Origin: JBFWYO01 sp050186335
GTDB taxonomy: Bacteria; Pseudomonadota; Alphaproteobacteria; Bin65
Direction: 5' to 3'
DNA: 54,420 nt
NCBI GenBank assembly: GCA_050186335.1
Contig: JBFWYO010000019.1
Span: forward strand, 1-54,420
In this document: positions 25,407 to 34,445 of the stretch, piece by piece
Position numbering within the stretch: position 1 is the first letter of the stretch
Layout of the letters: each line of letters opens with the position of its first letter
Translations under genes and position numbers: made by a program
Notes under the pieces: generated by a model
The model's input: the letters and a program-made list of their open reading frames with translations, nothing else
What the model was told of the DNA's origin: nothing
Database searches by the model: none

Positions 25407-26303
25407 ATGGCCGACGAGCCGAAACTCCTGTTTGCCTTCCTGGAGGACCGCGGGCTGCTCCGGGTTGCCGGGCCGGACGCGCGGCCGTTTCTGCAGGGTA
25501 TCGTCTCCAACGACATCGAAAAGGTGGCGCCGAGCCGGGCGATCTGGGCCGCCCTGCTGACGCCGCAAGGCAAGTACCTGCACGATTTTTTCGTCATGCA
25601 GCACGGCGCAGCATTGTTATTGGATGCGGAGGCCGCGCGGCGCGACGACCTGATGCGCCGGCTGTTGCGCTTCAAGTTGCGCTCCAATGTAAGTATCGCG
25701 GCGGAGGATCCGGGCTTGGGCGTGGCTGCGATCTGGGGCGACGGCGCAGCAGCGGCATGCGGGTTGAACGACGCGCCCGGTTCAGCCGATCCGCACTACG
25801 CCGCAGGATGCGTCTTCGTCGACCCGCGCTTGAAGGACGCCGGCATTCGCGTGGTGGCGCCGCGCGAGGCGATCTCGTTCCTGGCCGCACGCCTGGGCGC
25901 CGGACAAGCCGATGCGAAGGCCTACGATGCGCATCGCCTTGCCCTCGGCCTGCCGGACGGCAGCCGCGATCTGGAAATCGAGAAATCCATCCTGCTGGAA
26001 AACGGCTTTAACGAACTCAACGGCGTCGATTGGGACAAAGGCTGTTACATGGGCCAGGAACTGACCGCGCGCACCCATTACCGCGCGCTGATCAAGAAGC
26101 GCCTGATGCCGGTTGCGATCGATGGCCCGATGCCCGCCGCCGATACGCCGATCACTGTCGACGGCGCCGAGATCGGCACCATGCGATCGGCGCGCGACGG
26201 GCGCGGATTGGCGCTGCTGAGACTGGATGCGCTCGATAAGGCGCCGTTCTTCGCCGGTGCAGCGAAGCTCACGCCGCAAAAGCCGGATTGGATGAAGCTA
26301 TAG
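25407..26303 (+). CDS. ygfZ: YgfZ/GcvT-domain folate-binding protein
   Basis: A 298-residue relative of the glycine cleavage T protein. It contains the YgfZ signature KGCYMGQELTAR with its conserved cysteine, and an N-terminal GVxRxxGxD-type region LLRVAGPDARPFLQGIVSND. YgfZ proteins use tetrahydrofolate to help assemble or repair iron-sulfur enzymes such as MiaB. GAGG lies 7 bases before the ATG. It is divergent from the glycosyltransferase operon with 179 bases between. Confidence 0.9.
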   Translation: MADEPKLLFAFLEDRGLLRVAGPDARPFLQGIVSNDIEKVAPSRAIWAALLTPQGKYLHDFFVMQHGAALLLDAEAARRDDLMRRLLRFKLRSNVSIAAEDPGLGVAAIWGDGAAAACGLNDAPGSADPHYAAGCVFVDPRLKDAGIRVVAPREAISFLAARLGAGQADAKAYDAHRLALGLPDGSRDLEIEKSILLENGFNELNGVDWDKGCYMGQELTARTHYRALIKKRLMPVAIDGPMPAADTPITVDGAEIGTMRSARDGRGLALLRLDALDKAPFFAGAAKLTPQKPDWMKL

Positions 26304-26449
26304 CGGGTTCTTCAAGCATCACTCCGGCTCTCCACTGCGCTCCGGCCGGGGCGACAAACGAGATGGTGCGTTCCGCCGATTCCGCACCGGCGAGCTGCGG
26401 ATCTCTTTTCGCATGCTTGGAATGACGGCGGCTTGGATCGGGAACTGCC

Positions 26450-26869
26450 TCACATATTCGACTTGATCCGCTCGCACAGCGCCTTGATCTCCGCCATGTC
26501 GCCCGGCCGGTGGCCCCAGTTCATTTTCAGGTCGTCGCCGATCCGGCGCGGCAGCACATGCAGATGAAAATGGAACACCGATTGCTCTGCGCCCTTGCCG
26601 TTGGCCTGCAGCAGGTTGATCCCGTCCGGCGCGAGCGTCTTCTGCACCGCATGCGCGACGCGCTGCGCCGTCGCGGCGGTGGCGGCCAATAGATTTTCCG
26701 GCACGACCAGAAAATTTTCCCAGTGTTCCTTGGGGATCGCCAGCGCATGGCCCGGATTGCCGGGGTTGATGTCCATGAACGCGATCGTGTGCGCGTCGTC
26801 CCACAGCTTGAAGCAGGGGATCTTGCCGGCCACGATCTTGCAGAAGATACAATTATCGTCGGTGCGCAT
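26450..26869 (-). CDS. HIT family protein (histidine triad nucleotide hydrolase)
   Basis: A 139-residue HIT protein. The triad HFHLHVLPR (His-x-His-x-His) is intact, and CIFCKIVAGKIPC at the N terminus carries the CxxC zinc pair common in HINT-like members. It should hydrolyse AMP-linked phosphoramidates or dinucleoside polyphosphates. It is the last gene of the ppdK-meaB-HIT run, 27 bases after meaB. The 146 bases downstream to ygfZ contain only short imperfect inverted repeats and no clear terminator. Confidence 0.93.
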   Translation of the reverse strand: MRTDDNCIFCKIVAGKIPCFKLWDDAHTIAFMDINPGNPGHALAIPKEHWENFLVVPENLLAATAATAQRVAHAVQKTLAPDGINLLQANGKGAEQSVFHFHLHVLPRRIGDDLKMNWGHRPGDMAEIKALCERIKSNM

Positions 26870-26896
26870 GGTTGTCTCCTCCCGGGCGCGACTTTC

Positions 26897-27847
26897 TCAC
26901 CGCGCCTCGAGCCGGGCAAGAGCCGCGGCCAATACCTGAAACGGCGATCTGCCGGCCGCGGTTTCCAGCTTGCCGAGCCGTGCGATCCCGGTCGTGCCGT
27001 AGCGCGCACGAATTTCGTCGAGCGCCCACTGCCGTGCCTGGCGCGTGCGCGCGGCGGCGAATTCGCCGCGCAAGACGAGATGTTGGCGATGTCGCTGGAG
27101 CGCTGCGATCAAATCGCCGACGCCTTCGTGCCGCGATGCGGAGAGCTTGAGAATTTTCACCGGCCAGGAGCCGACCGAGGCCAGACCGATCGCGCCTTCG
27201 ACGTCCGCCAGCGCACGTTCGGCCATGGCGCCGAGATCCGCCTTGGTCACAGCGACGATGTGCGGGATTTCGACGATGCCGGCTTTCATGAACTGCAGCG
27301 AATCGCCGGAGCCCGGCTGGATACACACGACGACGCTGTCGACCGCGTCGGCGATCTCGGTTTCGGACTGGCCGACGCCGACCGATTCGACGATCACGAG
27401 ATCGAACAGCGCGCGCATCAGCACGACGCCCGGGAACGTCAGCGCCGCGAGGCCGCCCAGCCGCTCGCGTGCCGCCATCGAACGGACGAACAGGCTTGCG
27501 TCGGAAGGATCGGTGTTTAGGCGCGTACGGTCGCCCAGCAAAGCGCCGCCGGAGCGTTTGGAACTGGGATCGACGGCAATGACCCCGACGCTGCTGCCCT
27601 GCCCGCGCCAATCTTTGATGAGCGCGCCGAGCAGGCTCGATTTGCCGACGCCCGGCGGGCCGGTGATCCCGACGACATGCGAACTTTCCGACGCCGGCGC
27701 CGCGTACGCCTCGTCCAGCAATTTCAAAGTGGCGGGATCGTCCGGCTGCGCTTCGATGGCGGCGAGCGCCCGCGCCAACAGCGGCTTGCCGCGCGCCGAG
27801 CCAAGCGCGGAAGCCAGCTCGGCAAAGCGGGGCAAGGCCGCGATCAT
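26897..27847 (-). CDS. meaB: Methylmalonyl-CoA mutase-associated GTPase MeaB / ArgK family
   Basis: A 316-residue G3E-type P-loop GTPase. Walker A is GITGPPGVGKSSL, Walker B lies in VIVESVGVGQSE, and VAVTKADL supplies the base-specificity motif. MeaB protects and reloads adenosylcobalamin in methylmalonyl-CoA mutase. No mutase gene is in the window. The ATG overlaps the ppdK stop by 4 bases; translation is coupled. A 70-codon in-frame extension upstream is only the ppdK tail read in another frame. Confidence 0.93.
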   Translation of the reverse strand: MIAALPRFAELASALGSARGKPLLARALAAIEAQPDDPATLKLLDEAYAAPASESSHVVGITGPPGVGKSSLLGALIKDWRGQGSSVGVIAVDPSSKRSGGALLGDRTRLNTDPSDASLFVRSMAARERLGGLAALTFPGVVLMRALFDLVIVESVGVGQSETEIADAVDSVVVCIQPGSGDSLQFMKAGIVEIPHIVAVTKADLGAMAERALADVEGAIGLASVGSWPVKILKLSASRHEGVGDLIAALQRHRQHLVLRGEFAAARTRQARQWALDEIRARYGTTGIARLGKLETAAGRSPFQVLAAALARLEAR

Positions 27848-30654
27848 CGACGCCTGGATTTGGGTTTCGGCCAAGTCGGTTTTCGCGCCTTCGGCTTTGG
27901 CGCGGGCTTGCGCACGGGCTGCTTGGCCCGCTTGCGCGTGGCCGCTTTTGCCGGCTTCGTTTTGGCGGGTTGGGCGGCCGCGGCCGCGCCCGGTGCGGCC
28001 AGGATCGACGCCTGCGCCGCGGCCAGGCGCGCGATCGGCACGCGGTACGGCGAGCATGAGACGTAATCCAGCCCGACCGTTTCGCAGAATTTGACCGAGT
28101 CCGGATCGCCGCCGTGTTCGCCGCAGATGCCGAGCTTGAGCTTTGGGCGCGTCGCTCGTCCGCGCTCGGCGGCGATGCGCACCAGTTCGCCGACGCCTTC
28201 CACGTCGATGGTGACGAACGGATCGCGCTCCAGGATGTTCTGGCGTTGATAGTCGGGCAGGAAATTGCCCGCGTCGTCGCGCGACAGGCCGAACGTCGTC
28301 TGCGTCAGATCGTTGGTGCCGAAGCTGAAAAATTCCGCCGACTGCGCGATGTCGCCCGCGCGCAACGCCGCGCGCGGCAGTTCGATCATGGTGCCGACCA
28401 TATAGTCGAGCTTCGCGCCGGTTTCGGCCGCAACCGCGCCAGCCACGCGGTCGATCACCGCTTTCAGGATATCGAGCTCCTTCTTGGTCGCGACCAGGGG
28501 CACCATCACTTCGGGCACCACGGCGCGGCCGGTTTGCTTGCCCGCCGCGATCGCCGCTTCGAAAATGGCGCGCGCCTGCATTTCGGCGATCTCAGGATAG
28601 GTGATCGCCAGGCGGCAGCCGCGATGACCCAGCATCGGGTTGGCTTCCTGCAGCCGTTGCAGGCGCCGGCGCAGACCTTCGATCGGCGTGCCGGCGGATT
28701 TGGCGACTTCCGCCATTTCCTCTTCGGTATGCGGCAGAAACTCGTGCAGCGGCGGATCCAATAGCCTTATGGTGACCGGCAGCCCGGCCATGATCTCGAA
28801 CAAATCCTCGAAATCCCGGCGCTGCATGGGCAGCAGTTTCGCCAGCGCGGTGCGTCTGCCCTCGACCGTTTCGGCCAGGATCATCTCGCGCATGGCGACG
28901 ATGCGGTCGCCCTCGAAGAACATATGTTCGGTGCGGCACAGGCCGATGCCTTCGGCGCCGAACTGGCGCGCCGTGCGCGCATCGAGCGGGGTCTCGGCAT
29001 TGGTGCGCACGCGCATGCGCCGACGCGCATCGGCCCATTGCATGATGGTAGCAAAATCTCCCGACAGTTTCGGCTGGATGGTCGGCACTTCGCCGAGCAT
29101 GACCGTGCCGGCGCCGCCGTCGAGCGTTATGCGCTCGCCCTCTTTGACCGTGCGGCCGGCGGCCGTCATGGTCCTGCCGGCGTAGTCGATGCGCACGTCG
29201 CCGGCACCCGAGACGCACGGCCGCCCCATGCCGCGCGCAACCACCGCGGCATGGCTGGTCATGCCGCCGCGCGCGGTCAGGATCCCCTTGGCGGCGTGCA
29301 TGCCGTGAATGTCTTCCGGGCTGGTTTCGACGCGCGCCAGGATCACGGATTCGCCCGCCTGCGCGCGCGCGACCGCATCGTCCGACGAGAACACTACGAC
29401 GCCCGACGCCGCACCCGGCGACGCCGGCAGCCCGCGCGCGAACAAGGTTATCTGCGCGTTTGGATCGAGCGTCGGATGCAGCAGTTGATCGAGCGACGCC
29501 GGATCGACGCGCATCACCGCCTCGTCGATCGCAATCAGCTTCGCTTTCGCCATCTCGACTGCAATCTTGAGCGCCGCATGCGTCGTGCGCTTGCCGTTGC
29601 GGGTTTGCAGCATCCACAGTTTGCCGCGCTGGACCGTGAACTCGATGTCCTGCATGTCGCGATAGTGGTTTTCCAGGATCGTGCGTACTTTGGCGAGTTC
29701 GGCGAAGAGCCCCGGCATGGATTCTTCCATGGAGGGCAGCTTCGAACCCTGCTTTTCGCGCGCAACCTTGGTCAGGCTTTGCGGCGTGCGGATGCCGGCC
29801 ACCACGTCTTCGCCCTGGGCGTTGACCAGGTATTCGCCGTAGAAAATATCCTCGCCGGTCGACGGATCGCGCGTGAAGGCAACGCCGGTCGCGCAATCCT
29901 GGCCCATGTTGCCGAACACCATGGCCTGGATGTTGACGGCGGTGCCCCAATCCTCGGGAATATTGTGCAGCTTGCGATAGGTGATGGCGCGCTGGTTCAT
30001 CCAGCTGCCGAACACGGCGCCGACCGCACCCCAGAGCTGCTGCCGCGCATCCATCGGGAACGCCGCGCCGGTCTTCTCGGCCACCATCTTCTTGTATTCG
30101 CCGACCAGCGCCTTCAGATCGTCGGCTTCGAGCTCGGTATCCATCGAAACGCCGCGCTGTTCCTTGAGATCCTCGAGCAGCGCCTCGAAATTGTAGTGAT
30201 CGACGCCGAGCACCACGTCGCCGAACATCTGGATGAAGCGCCGATACGAATCGTAGGCGAAGCGCGCATCGCCGCTTTCCTGGGCCAGACCCGCGACGGT
30301 CGCGTCGTTGAGGCCGAGATTGAGCACCGTGTCCATCATGCCCGGCATCGACGCGCGCGAGCCCGAACGCACGGAGACCAGCAGCGGGTTTGCGGCATCG
30401 CCGAATTTCGCGCCGGCGATCTTTTCGACCTTGGCCAGCGCCGCGTCGACCTGCTTGGCGAGTTGCTTCGGATAGCTGCGCCCGTGGGCGTAGAAATACG
30501 TGCAGACTTCGGTGGTGATGGTGAAGCCCGGCGGCACCGGCAGGCCGATGTTCGACATTTCGGCCAGGTTGGCGCCCTTGCCGCCGAGCAGATTCTTCAT
30601 GCCCGCGGCGCCGTCCGCCGTGCCGTCACCGAAATTGTAAACCCAGCGAGTCAT
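27844..30654 (-). CDS. ppdK: Pyruvate, phosphate dikinase
   Basis: A 936-residue PPDK interconverting PEP, AMP and PPi with pyruvate, ATP and Pi. The N-terminal ATP-grasp domain has LLGGKGANLAEMSNIGLPVPP, the swivelling His domain has GGMTSHAAVVARGMGRPCV with the phosphorylated His, and the PEP domain has FGTNDLTQTTFGLSRDD and CGEHGGDP. The family usually ends soon after CSPYRVPIARLAAAQA; here a tail of about 50 residues rich in Lys, Arg, Pro and Ala follows. It is cotranscribed with meaB. A palindromic element lies just upstream. Confidence 0.97.
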   Translation of the reverse strand: MTRWVYNFGDGTADGAAGMKNLLGGKGANLAEMSNIGLPVPPGFTITTEVCTYFYAHGRSYPKQLAKQVDAALAKVEKIAGAKFGDAANPLLVSVRSGSRASMPGMMDTVLNLGLNDATVAGLAQESGDARFAYDSYRRFIQMFGDVVLGVDHYNFEALLEDLKEQRGVSMDTELEADDLKALVGEYKKMVAEKTGAAFPMDARQQLWGAVGAVFGSWMNQRAITYRKLHNIPEDWGTAVNIQAMVFGNMGQDCATGVAFTRDPSTGEDIFYGEYLVNAQGEDVVAGIRTPQSLTKVAREKQGSKLPSMEESMPGLFAELAKVRTILENHYRDMQDIEFTVQRGKLWMLQTRNGKRTTHAALKIAVEMAKAKLIAIDEAVMRVDPASLDQLLHPTLDPNAQITLFARGLPASPGAASGVVVFSSDDAVARAQAGESVILARVETSPEDIHGMHAAKGILTARGGMTSHAAVVARGMGRPCVSGAGDVRIDYAGRTMTAAGRTVKEGERITLDGGAGTVMLGEVPTIQPKLSGDFATIMQWADARRRMRVRTNAETPLDARTARQFGAEGIGLCRTEHMFFEGDRIVAMREMILAETVEGRRTALAKLLPMQRRDFEDLFEIMAGLPVTIRLLDPPLHEFLPHTEEEMAEVAKSAGTPIEGLRRRLQRLQEANPMLGHRGCRLAITYPEIAEMQARAIFEAAIAAGKQTGRAVVPEVMVPLVATKKELDILKAVIDRVAGAVAAETGAKLDYMVGTMIELPRAALRAGDIAQSAEFFSFGTNDLTQTTFGLSRDDAGNFLPDYQRQNILERDPFVTIDVEGVGELVRIAAERGRATRPKLKLGICGEHGGDPDSVKFCETVGLDYVSCSPYRVPIARLAAAQASILAAPGAAAAAQPAKTKPAKAATRKRAKQPVRKPAPKPKARKPTWPKPKSRRR

Positions 30655-30694
30655 GCGTGTGTCCTGAGTGAGAACCCTTTACCGCTGCGCCGGC

Positions 30695-30834
30695 GGCCCA
30701 TCCTTCGATACGCGCGTAAGGACGCGCCACTCAGGATGAAGTCGGGGATGTGGCGCGCGAACCAACAAAAACAACCTCATCCTGAGTAGCGACCCGGAGC
30801 AAAGCGAACGGGGCGCGTATCGAAGGATGGGCCG
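30695..30834. repeat. Palindromic intergenic element, copy 1 of 3
   Basis: A 140-bp element bounded by the inverted pair GGCCCATCCTTCGATACGCG and its complement, with an inner pair ACTCAGGATGA / CCTCATCCTGAGT around a short A-rich spacer. Each half also folds on itself: left GCGCGT-AAGG-ACGCGC; right GCG..CCCG / CGGG..CGC. It lies between glyS (3' side) and ppdK (5' side). Confidence 0.9.
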
Positions 30835-30854
30835 CACGCACGCACGTCATCGCC

Positions 30855-33008
30855 CTACCCCTCGATCTTCGAGAAATCGGCAATCGAATCCATTGTCGCC
30901 TTGATGCTCGCCAGCAGGCGCAGCCGGTTAGCGCGCAGCTTGGCGTCGTCGGCATTCACGGTGACCTTGTCGAAAAACGCATCGACCGGTGCGCGCAGGC
31001 CCGCCAAGGCGGTCATGGCACCAACGAAATCCTCGGCGGTGACCGCCGCCTTGGACTTGCCGGCAACCTGCGCCAGGGCGGCCGCCAGGTTCCGCTCCTC
31101 GGCCGCCTGCAGCAAAGCGGCGTCGACGGCGCCGTCATACCCGGCCCTGTCCTTCTTTTCCTCGATGCGCACGATATTCGCCGCGCGCCGATAGGCGACC
31201 AGCAGATTGGCGCCGTCGTCGGAGGCCAGGAACTTCGCCAGCGCATCGACGCGCGCCAAGAGGCGCACCAGATCGTCCTCGCCGCCGAGATCGAAGATCG
31301 CGCTGATCAGATCGTGGCGCACGCCCTTTTCGCGCAGATGCACCTTGAGCCGATCGGCCAGGAAGGCGAGCAGATCGCCATGCACGTTGAAGATCGTCTT
31401 CCACGGCAACTGCTTTTCCGCGGCGGTGAATACGGGCGCGAGGTTTATCCGCAGCTTGTTTTCCAGCACGATGCGGATGACGCCCAGGGCGGCGCGGCGC
31501 AACGCATACGGATCCTTCGAGCCGGTCGGCCGCTCGTCGATGGCGAAGAACCCGACCAATGAATCTATCTTGTCGCCCAACGCCACGGCCACCGAGACCG
31601 GCGCGGTCGGGCAGGTGTCGTTGGGGCCCAGCGGCGAGTAATGCTCGGCGATCGCATCGGCCACTTCGGCATGTTCCTTGTCGTGCAGCGCGTAGTATCG
31701 GCCCATGACGCCCTGCAGCTCGGGAAACTCGCCGACCAGGCCCGTGGTGAGATCGGCCTTGGCGAGCCGCGCTGCCGAGCGCACGCGGTCGCGGTCGGCG
31801 CCCGGAATGAACGGCGCCAATTCCTCGGCCAGCACTTCGACGCGCGCCATCTTGTCGGCCAGCGTGCCGAGCTTGGCGTGGAACGTCACGTCCTTGAGCG
31901 CCGGGACGCGGCTTTCCAGCGTCTGCTTGCGGTCCTGGTCCCAGAAGAATTTCGCGTCCGACAGGCGCGCGCGCAGCACGCGCTCGTTGCCGGCGACGAT
32001 GGCTTTGCCGTCGTCCGCTTCCATGTTGGCGACCACGAGGAAACGATTGGCGAGCGCGCCGGTCTTGGCGTCGCGCATGGAAAAATATTTCTGGTGCGCG
32101 CGCATCGCGGTGATCAGCACCTCGGCCGGCACGTCCATGAACTTCGCGTCGATCGTGCCGGTCAGCACAACCGGCCATTCGACCAGGCCGGTGACTTCGT
32201 CGAGCAGCCCGCGATCCTCGACCAATACAAATCCGGCGCTCTGCGCCTGGCTACGCAATTGCGCGTCGATCTTGGCGCGCCGCTCGGCCGGGTCGAGAAT
32301 GACCTTGGCGGCGGCGAGCTTGGCCTTGTAGTCGGCGAAATCGGCGACGGCGAATTCGGCCGCCCCAAGGAAACGATGGCCAAGCGAGCGATTGTTGGCG
32401 AAGAGTGGCTTAGTTTTTTCGAGAATCGCCGCAGGGTACGTTTCATCTTTGGATTGGCCGTCCGTCCGATGTGTAATCGTGTGCTGTTTTCTTTGCACAG
32501 CAAAGTCAATTACTGCGCCGTCGAATATGGCCAAGATGTTCTGCAATGGTCGGGCCCAGCGCAAATCGAAATCCTGCCATCTCATAGACTTCGGCCATGT
32601 GCGGCTAATCTCGATAATGCTACCCCAAAGCAATCCGCTCAATGCGTCGACGGTCTTGCCGCCCTTCTTCTCGATCACCGCGAACCAAAACTCGGCGCCC
32701 TTGAGGTCGCGCTTCTCGCATCGATCGAGCGAGGCGAAGCCGACCGATTTCAGGAATCCGTCGATCGCAGGCTGCGGCGCACCGACGCGCGGGCCCTTTT
32801 TCTCGTCGCGCACGTCGGCCTGCTGCGTCGGCAGCCCGTCGACCACCAGCGCGAGCCGGCGCGGCGTTGCGAACGCATCGGCGCGGGTGAACTTCAGCCC
32901 GGCCGCGGCCAGCCTGTCGGTGACCAGCTTCTTCAAATCCTCCGCCGCGCGCGCCTGCATGCGCGCGGGGATTTCTTCTGAGAGGAGTTCGAGGAGCAGC
33001 TCAGCCAT
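30855..33008 (-). CDS. glyS: Glycine--tRNA ligase, beta subunit
   Basis: A 717-residue GlyRS beta subunit, of normal length, starting MAELLLELLSEEIPARMQ. Characteristic stretches are RALPKS-type SRTWPKSMRW, AMRAHQKYFSM, and the C-terminal anticodon-binding DALR-like region ending VMVNADDAKLRANRLRLLA-like sequence. With GlyQ it forms the bacterial heterotetrameric glycyl-tRNA synthetase. It lies between two palindromic elements and in the same direction as glyQ upstream and ppdK downstream. Confidence 0.96.
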   Translation of the reverse strand: MAELLLELLSEEIPARMQARAAEDLKKLVTDRLAAAGLKFTRADAFATPRRLALVVDGLPTQQADVRDEKKGPRVGAPQPAIDGFLKSVGFASLDRCEKRDLKGAEFWFAVIEKKGGKTVDALSGLLWGSIIEISRTWPKSMRWQDFDLRWARPLQNILAIFDGAVIDFAVQRKQHTITHRTDGQSKDETYPAAILEKTKPLFANNRSLGHRFLGAAEFAVADFADYKAKLAAAKVILDPAERRAKIDAQLRSQAQSAGFVLVEDRGLLDEVTGLVEWPVVLTGTIDAKFMDVPAEVLITAMRAHQKYFSMRDAKTGALANRFLVVANMEADDGKAIVAGNERVLRARLSDAKFFWDQDRKQTLESRVPALKDVTFHAKLGTLADKMARVEVLAEELAPFIPGADRDRVRSAARLAKADLTTGLVGEFPELQGVMGRYYALHDKEHAEVADAIAEHYSPLGPNDTCPTAPVSVAVALGDKIDSLVGFFAIDERPTGSKDPYALRRAALGVIRIVLENKLRINLAPVFTAAEKQLPWKTIFNVHGDLLAFLADRLKVHLREKGVRHDLISAIFDLGGEDDLVRLLARVDALAKFLASDDGANLLVAYRRAANIVRIEEKKDRAGYDGAVDAALLQAAEERNLAAALAQVAGKSKAAVTAEDFVGAMTALAGLRAPVDAFFDKVTVNADDAKLRANRLRLLASIKATMDSIADFSKIEG

Positions 33009-33032
33009 GCGCGGCCCCTAACGCACACGGGT

Positions 33033-33154
33033 GGCCCAGCCTTCGATACGCGTGCAAGGGCACGCCACTCAGGATGAGGTTGTTTGTTTGAGGCATACAA
33101 AAAATAATCCTCATCCAGAGTAGCGCGTTCTCACGCGCGTATCGAAGGATGGGC
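33033..33154. repeat. Palindromic intergenic element, copy 2 of 3
   Basis: A 122-bp copy of the same element, with one change in the left outer arm (GGCCCAGCC). Inner arms are CTCAGGATGAGG and CCTCATCCAGAG. The left half hairpin is GCGTGC-AAGG-GCACGC where copy 1 has GCGCGT-AAGG-ACGCGC, two compensated changes. The right half is GCGCGT-TCTC-ACGCGC. It lies between glyQ (3' side) and glyS (5' side). Confidence 0.9.
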
Positions 33155-33174
33155 GACGGGTTCGAAGCAAACAT

Positions 33175-34074
33175 CTACGCCCCCGCCTTCAAATGGCCGC
33201 GGCTTTTCAGCCAGCCTTCGCAGCACGCCTTGGCGAGGGTACGCACGCGCAGAATATACGATTGCCGTTCGGTGACGCTGATCACGCCGCGCGCGTCCAA
33301 AAGATTAAAAGTATGACTGGCCTTGATGCACTGGTCGTAAGCCGGCAGCGCCAAGTTGACGCCGAGCAGCGCCTGGCATTCCTTTTCGGCGTCCACGAAA
33401 CGGTGCAGCAGTATGTTTGTGTCGGCATGTTCGAAATTATGCGCGGAATATTCGCGCTCGGCTTGGAGAAACACATCGCCGTATTTCACGCCGCCCTGGT
33501 TGGCGGGCCGGCCGTTCCAATCCAGTTCATAGACGTTCTCCACGCCCTGCACATACATGGCGAGGCGTTCGAGCCCGTAGGTGATTTCGGTCGAGACCGG
33601 ATTGCAATCGAAGCCGCCGACTTGCTGGAAGTAGGTGAACTGCGTCACCTCCATGCCGTCGCACCAGACTTCCCAGCCGAGGCCCCAGGCGCCCAGCGTC
33701 GGGCTTTCCCAATCGTCCTCGACAAAGCGGATATCGTGCGCCAGCGGATCGATGCCGAGCGCCTTCAAACTTTCCAGATAGAGTTCCTGGCTGTTGGCCG
33801 GCGACGGCTTCAGCAGCACCTGGAACTGGTAGTAATGCTGCAGACGGTTTGGATTTTCGCCGTAGCGCCCGTCTTTAGGTCGGCGCGAGGGCTGCACGTA
33901 GGCGACGTTCCACGACTCCGGCCCGAGCGAGCGCAGCGTGGTCGCCGGGTGAAACGTGCCGGCGCCGACTTCCATGTCGTAGGGCTGCAAAATCACGCAG
34001 CCCTGCTTCGCCCAAAAATCCTGCAAGGTCAGGATCAGGCGCTGAAAACAAGTGTTCGGATTCGGCGAAGCCAT
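33175..34074 (-). CDS. glyQ: Glycine--tRNA ligase, alpha subunit
   Basis: A 299-residue class II synthetase catalytic subunit. It starts MASPNPNTCFQRLILTLQDF and has the motifs GAGTFHPATTLRSLG, AYVQPSRRPKDGRYGENPNR and GGFDCNPVSTEITYGLERLA, all very conserved in bacterial GlyQ. The length is normal. The ATG fits the family; an 18-codon extension upstream does not. glyS follows after a 166-base gap that holds a palindromic element. Confidence 0.97.
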   Translation of the reverse strand: MASPNPNTCFQRLILTLQDFWAKQGCVILQPYDMEVGAGTFHPATTLRSLGPESWNVAYVQPSRRPKDGRYGENPNRLQHYYQFQVLLKPSPANSQELYLESLKALGIDPLAHDIRFVEDDWESPTLGAWGLGWEVWCDGMEVTQFTYFQQVGGFDCNPVSTEITYGLERLAMYVQGVENVYELDWNGRPANQGGVKYGDVFLQAEREYSAHNFEHADTNILLHRFVDAEKECQALLGVNLALPAYDQCIKASHTFNLLDARGVISVTERQSYILRVRTLAKACCEGWLKSRGHLKAGA

Positions 34075-34202
34075 GGACGGCCGCGTCCCCGGTCTGACGC
34101 AAAGGGTTTTTGAGTTGCGGCGCACCATAGACGCGCCCCGCGGGCGGGGTCAAGCAGCGGAAACGCAAGGATTTATCGCTTTTCGGGCGCCTGCGCCGCG
34201 GT

Positions 34203-34436
34203 TCAATACGGGCAGGCGTTGCGGCCGCAATGCACCGGGTGGCTGGCCGATACGTACGTGCCGCAGGCGGGACAGGCGACGAGGCGCTCGGGCGGCGTCG
34301 GCTGCTGCTTTTCGGCCTCTTGCCGTTTCAACCGCTGCGCCTGTTCCTGGCGCTCCAGATAGCGTTTGACGAACCGGTAGGCGAAGAAGCCCGCGATCAG
34401 CACGAACAGGACGATGAAGACTTTACCCGGACCCAT
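34203..34436 (-). CDS. Small membrane-anchored zinc-ribbon protein (PP0621-like)
   Basis: A 77-residue protein. Residues 5-22 form one membrane helix (VFIVLFVLIAGFFAYRFV), followed by a charged linker with likely coiled-coil character and a C-terminal metal site ACPACGTYV ... HCGRNACPY. Proteins of this layout are known as the PP0621 family and are of unknown function. It is 9 bases after the S49 peptidase gene in the same operon. Confidence 0.8.
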   Translation of the reverse strand: MGPGKVFIVLFVLIAGFFAYRFVKRYLERQEQAQRLKRQEAEKQQPTPPERLVACPACGTYVSASHPVHCGRNACPY

Positions 34437-34445
34437 GACGGTTCC

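Noticed and set aside
26304..26449. Short imperfect inverted repeats between ygfZ and the HIT gene as a fourth palindromic element
   Set aside because: It lacks the CCATCCTTCGATACG and CTCAGGATGAGG blocks, so it is not the same family, and the pairing is weak.
28924..30789. A 621-codon open frame on the plus strand opposite ppdK
   Set aside because: It is antisense to a complete, motif-bearing ppdK gene; its translation is His/Arg/Ala-rich without family features. Long antisense frames are expected in GC-rich genes.
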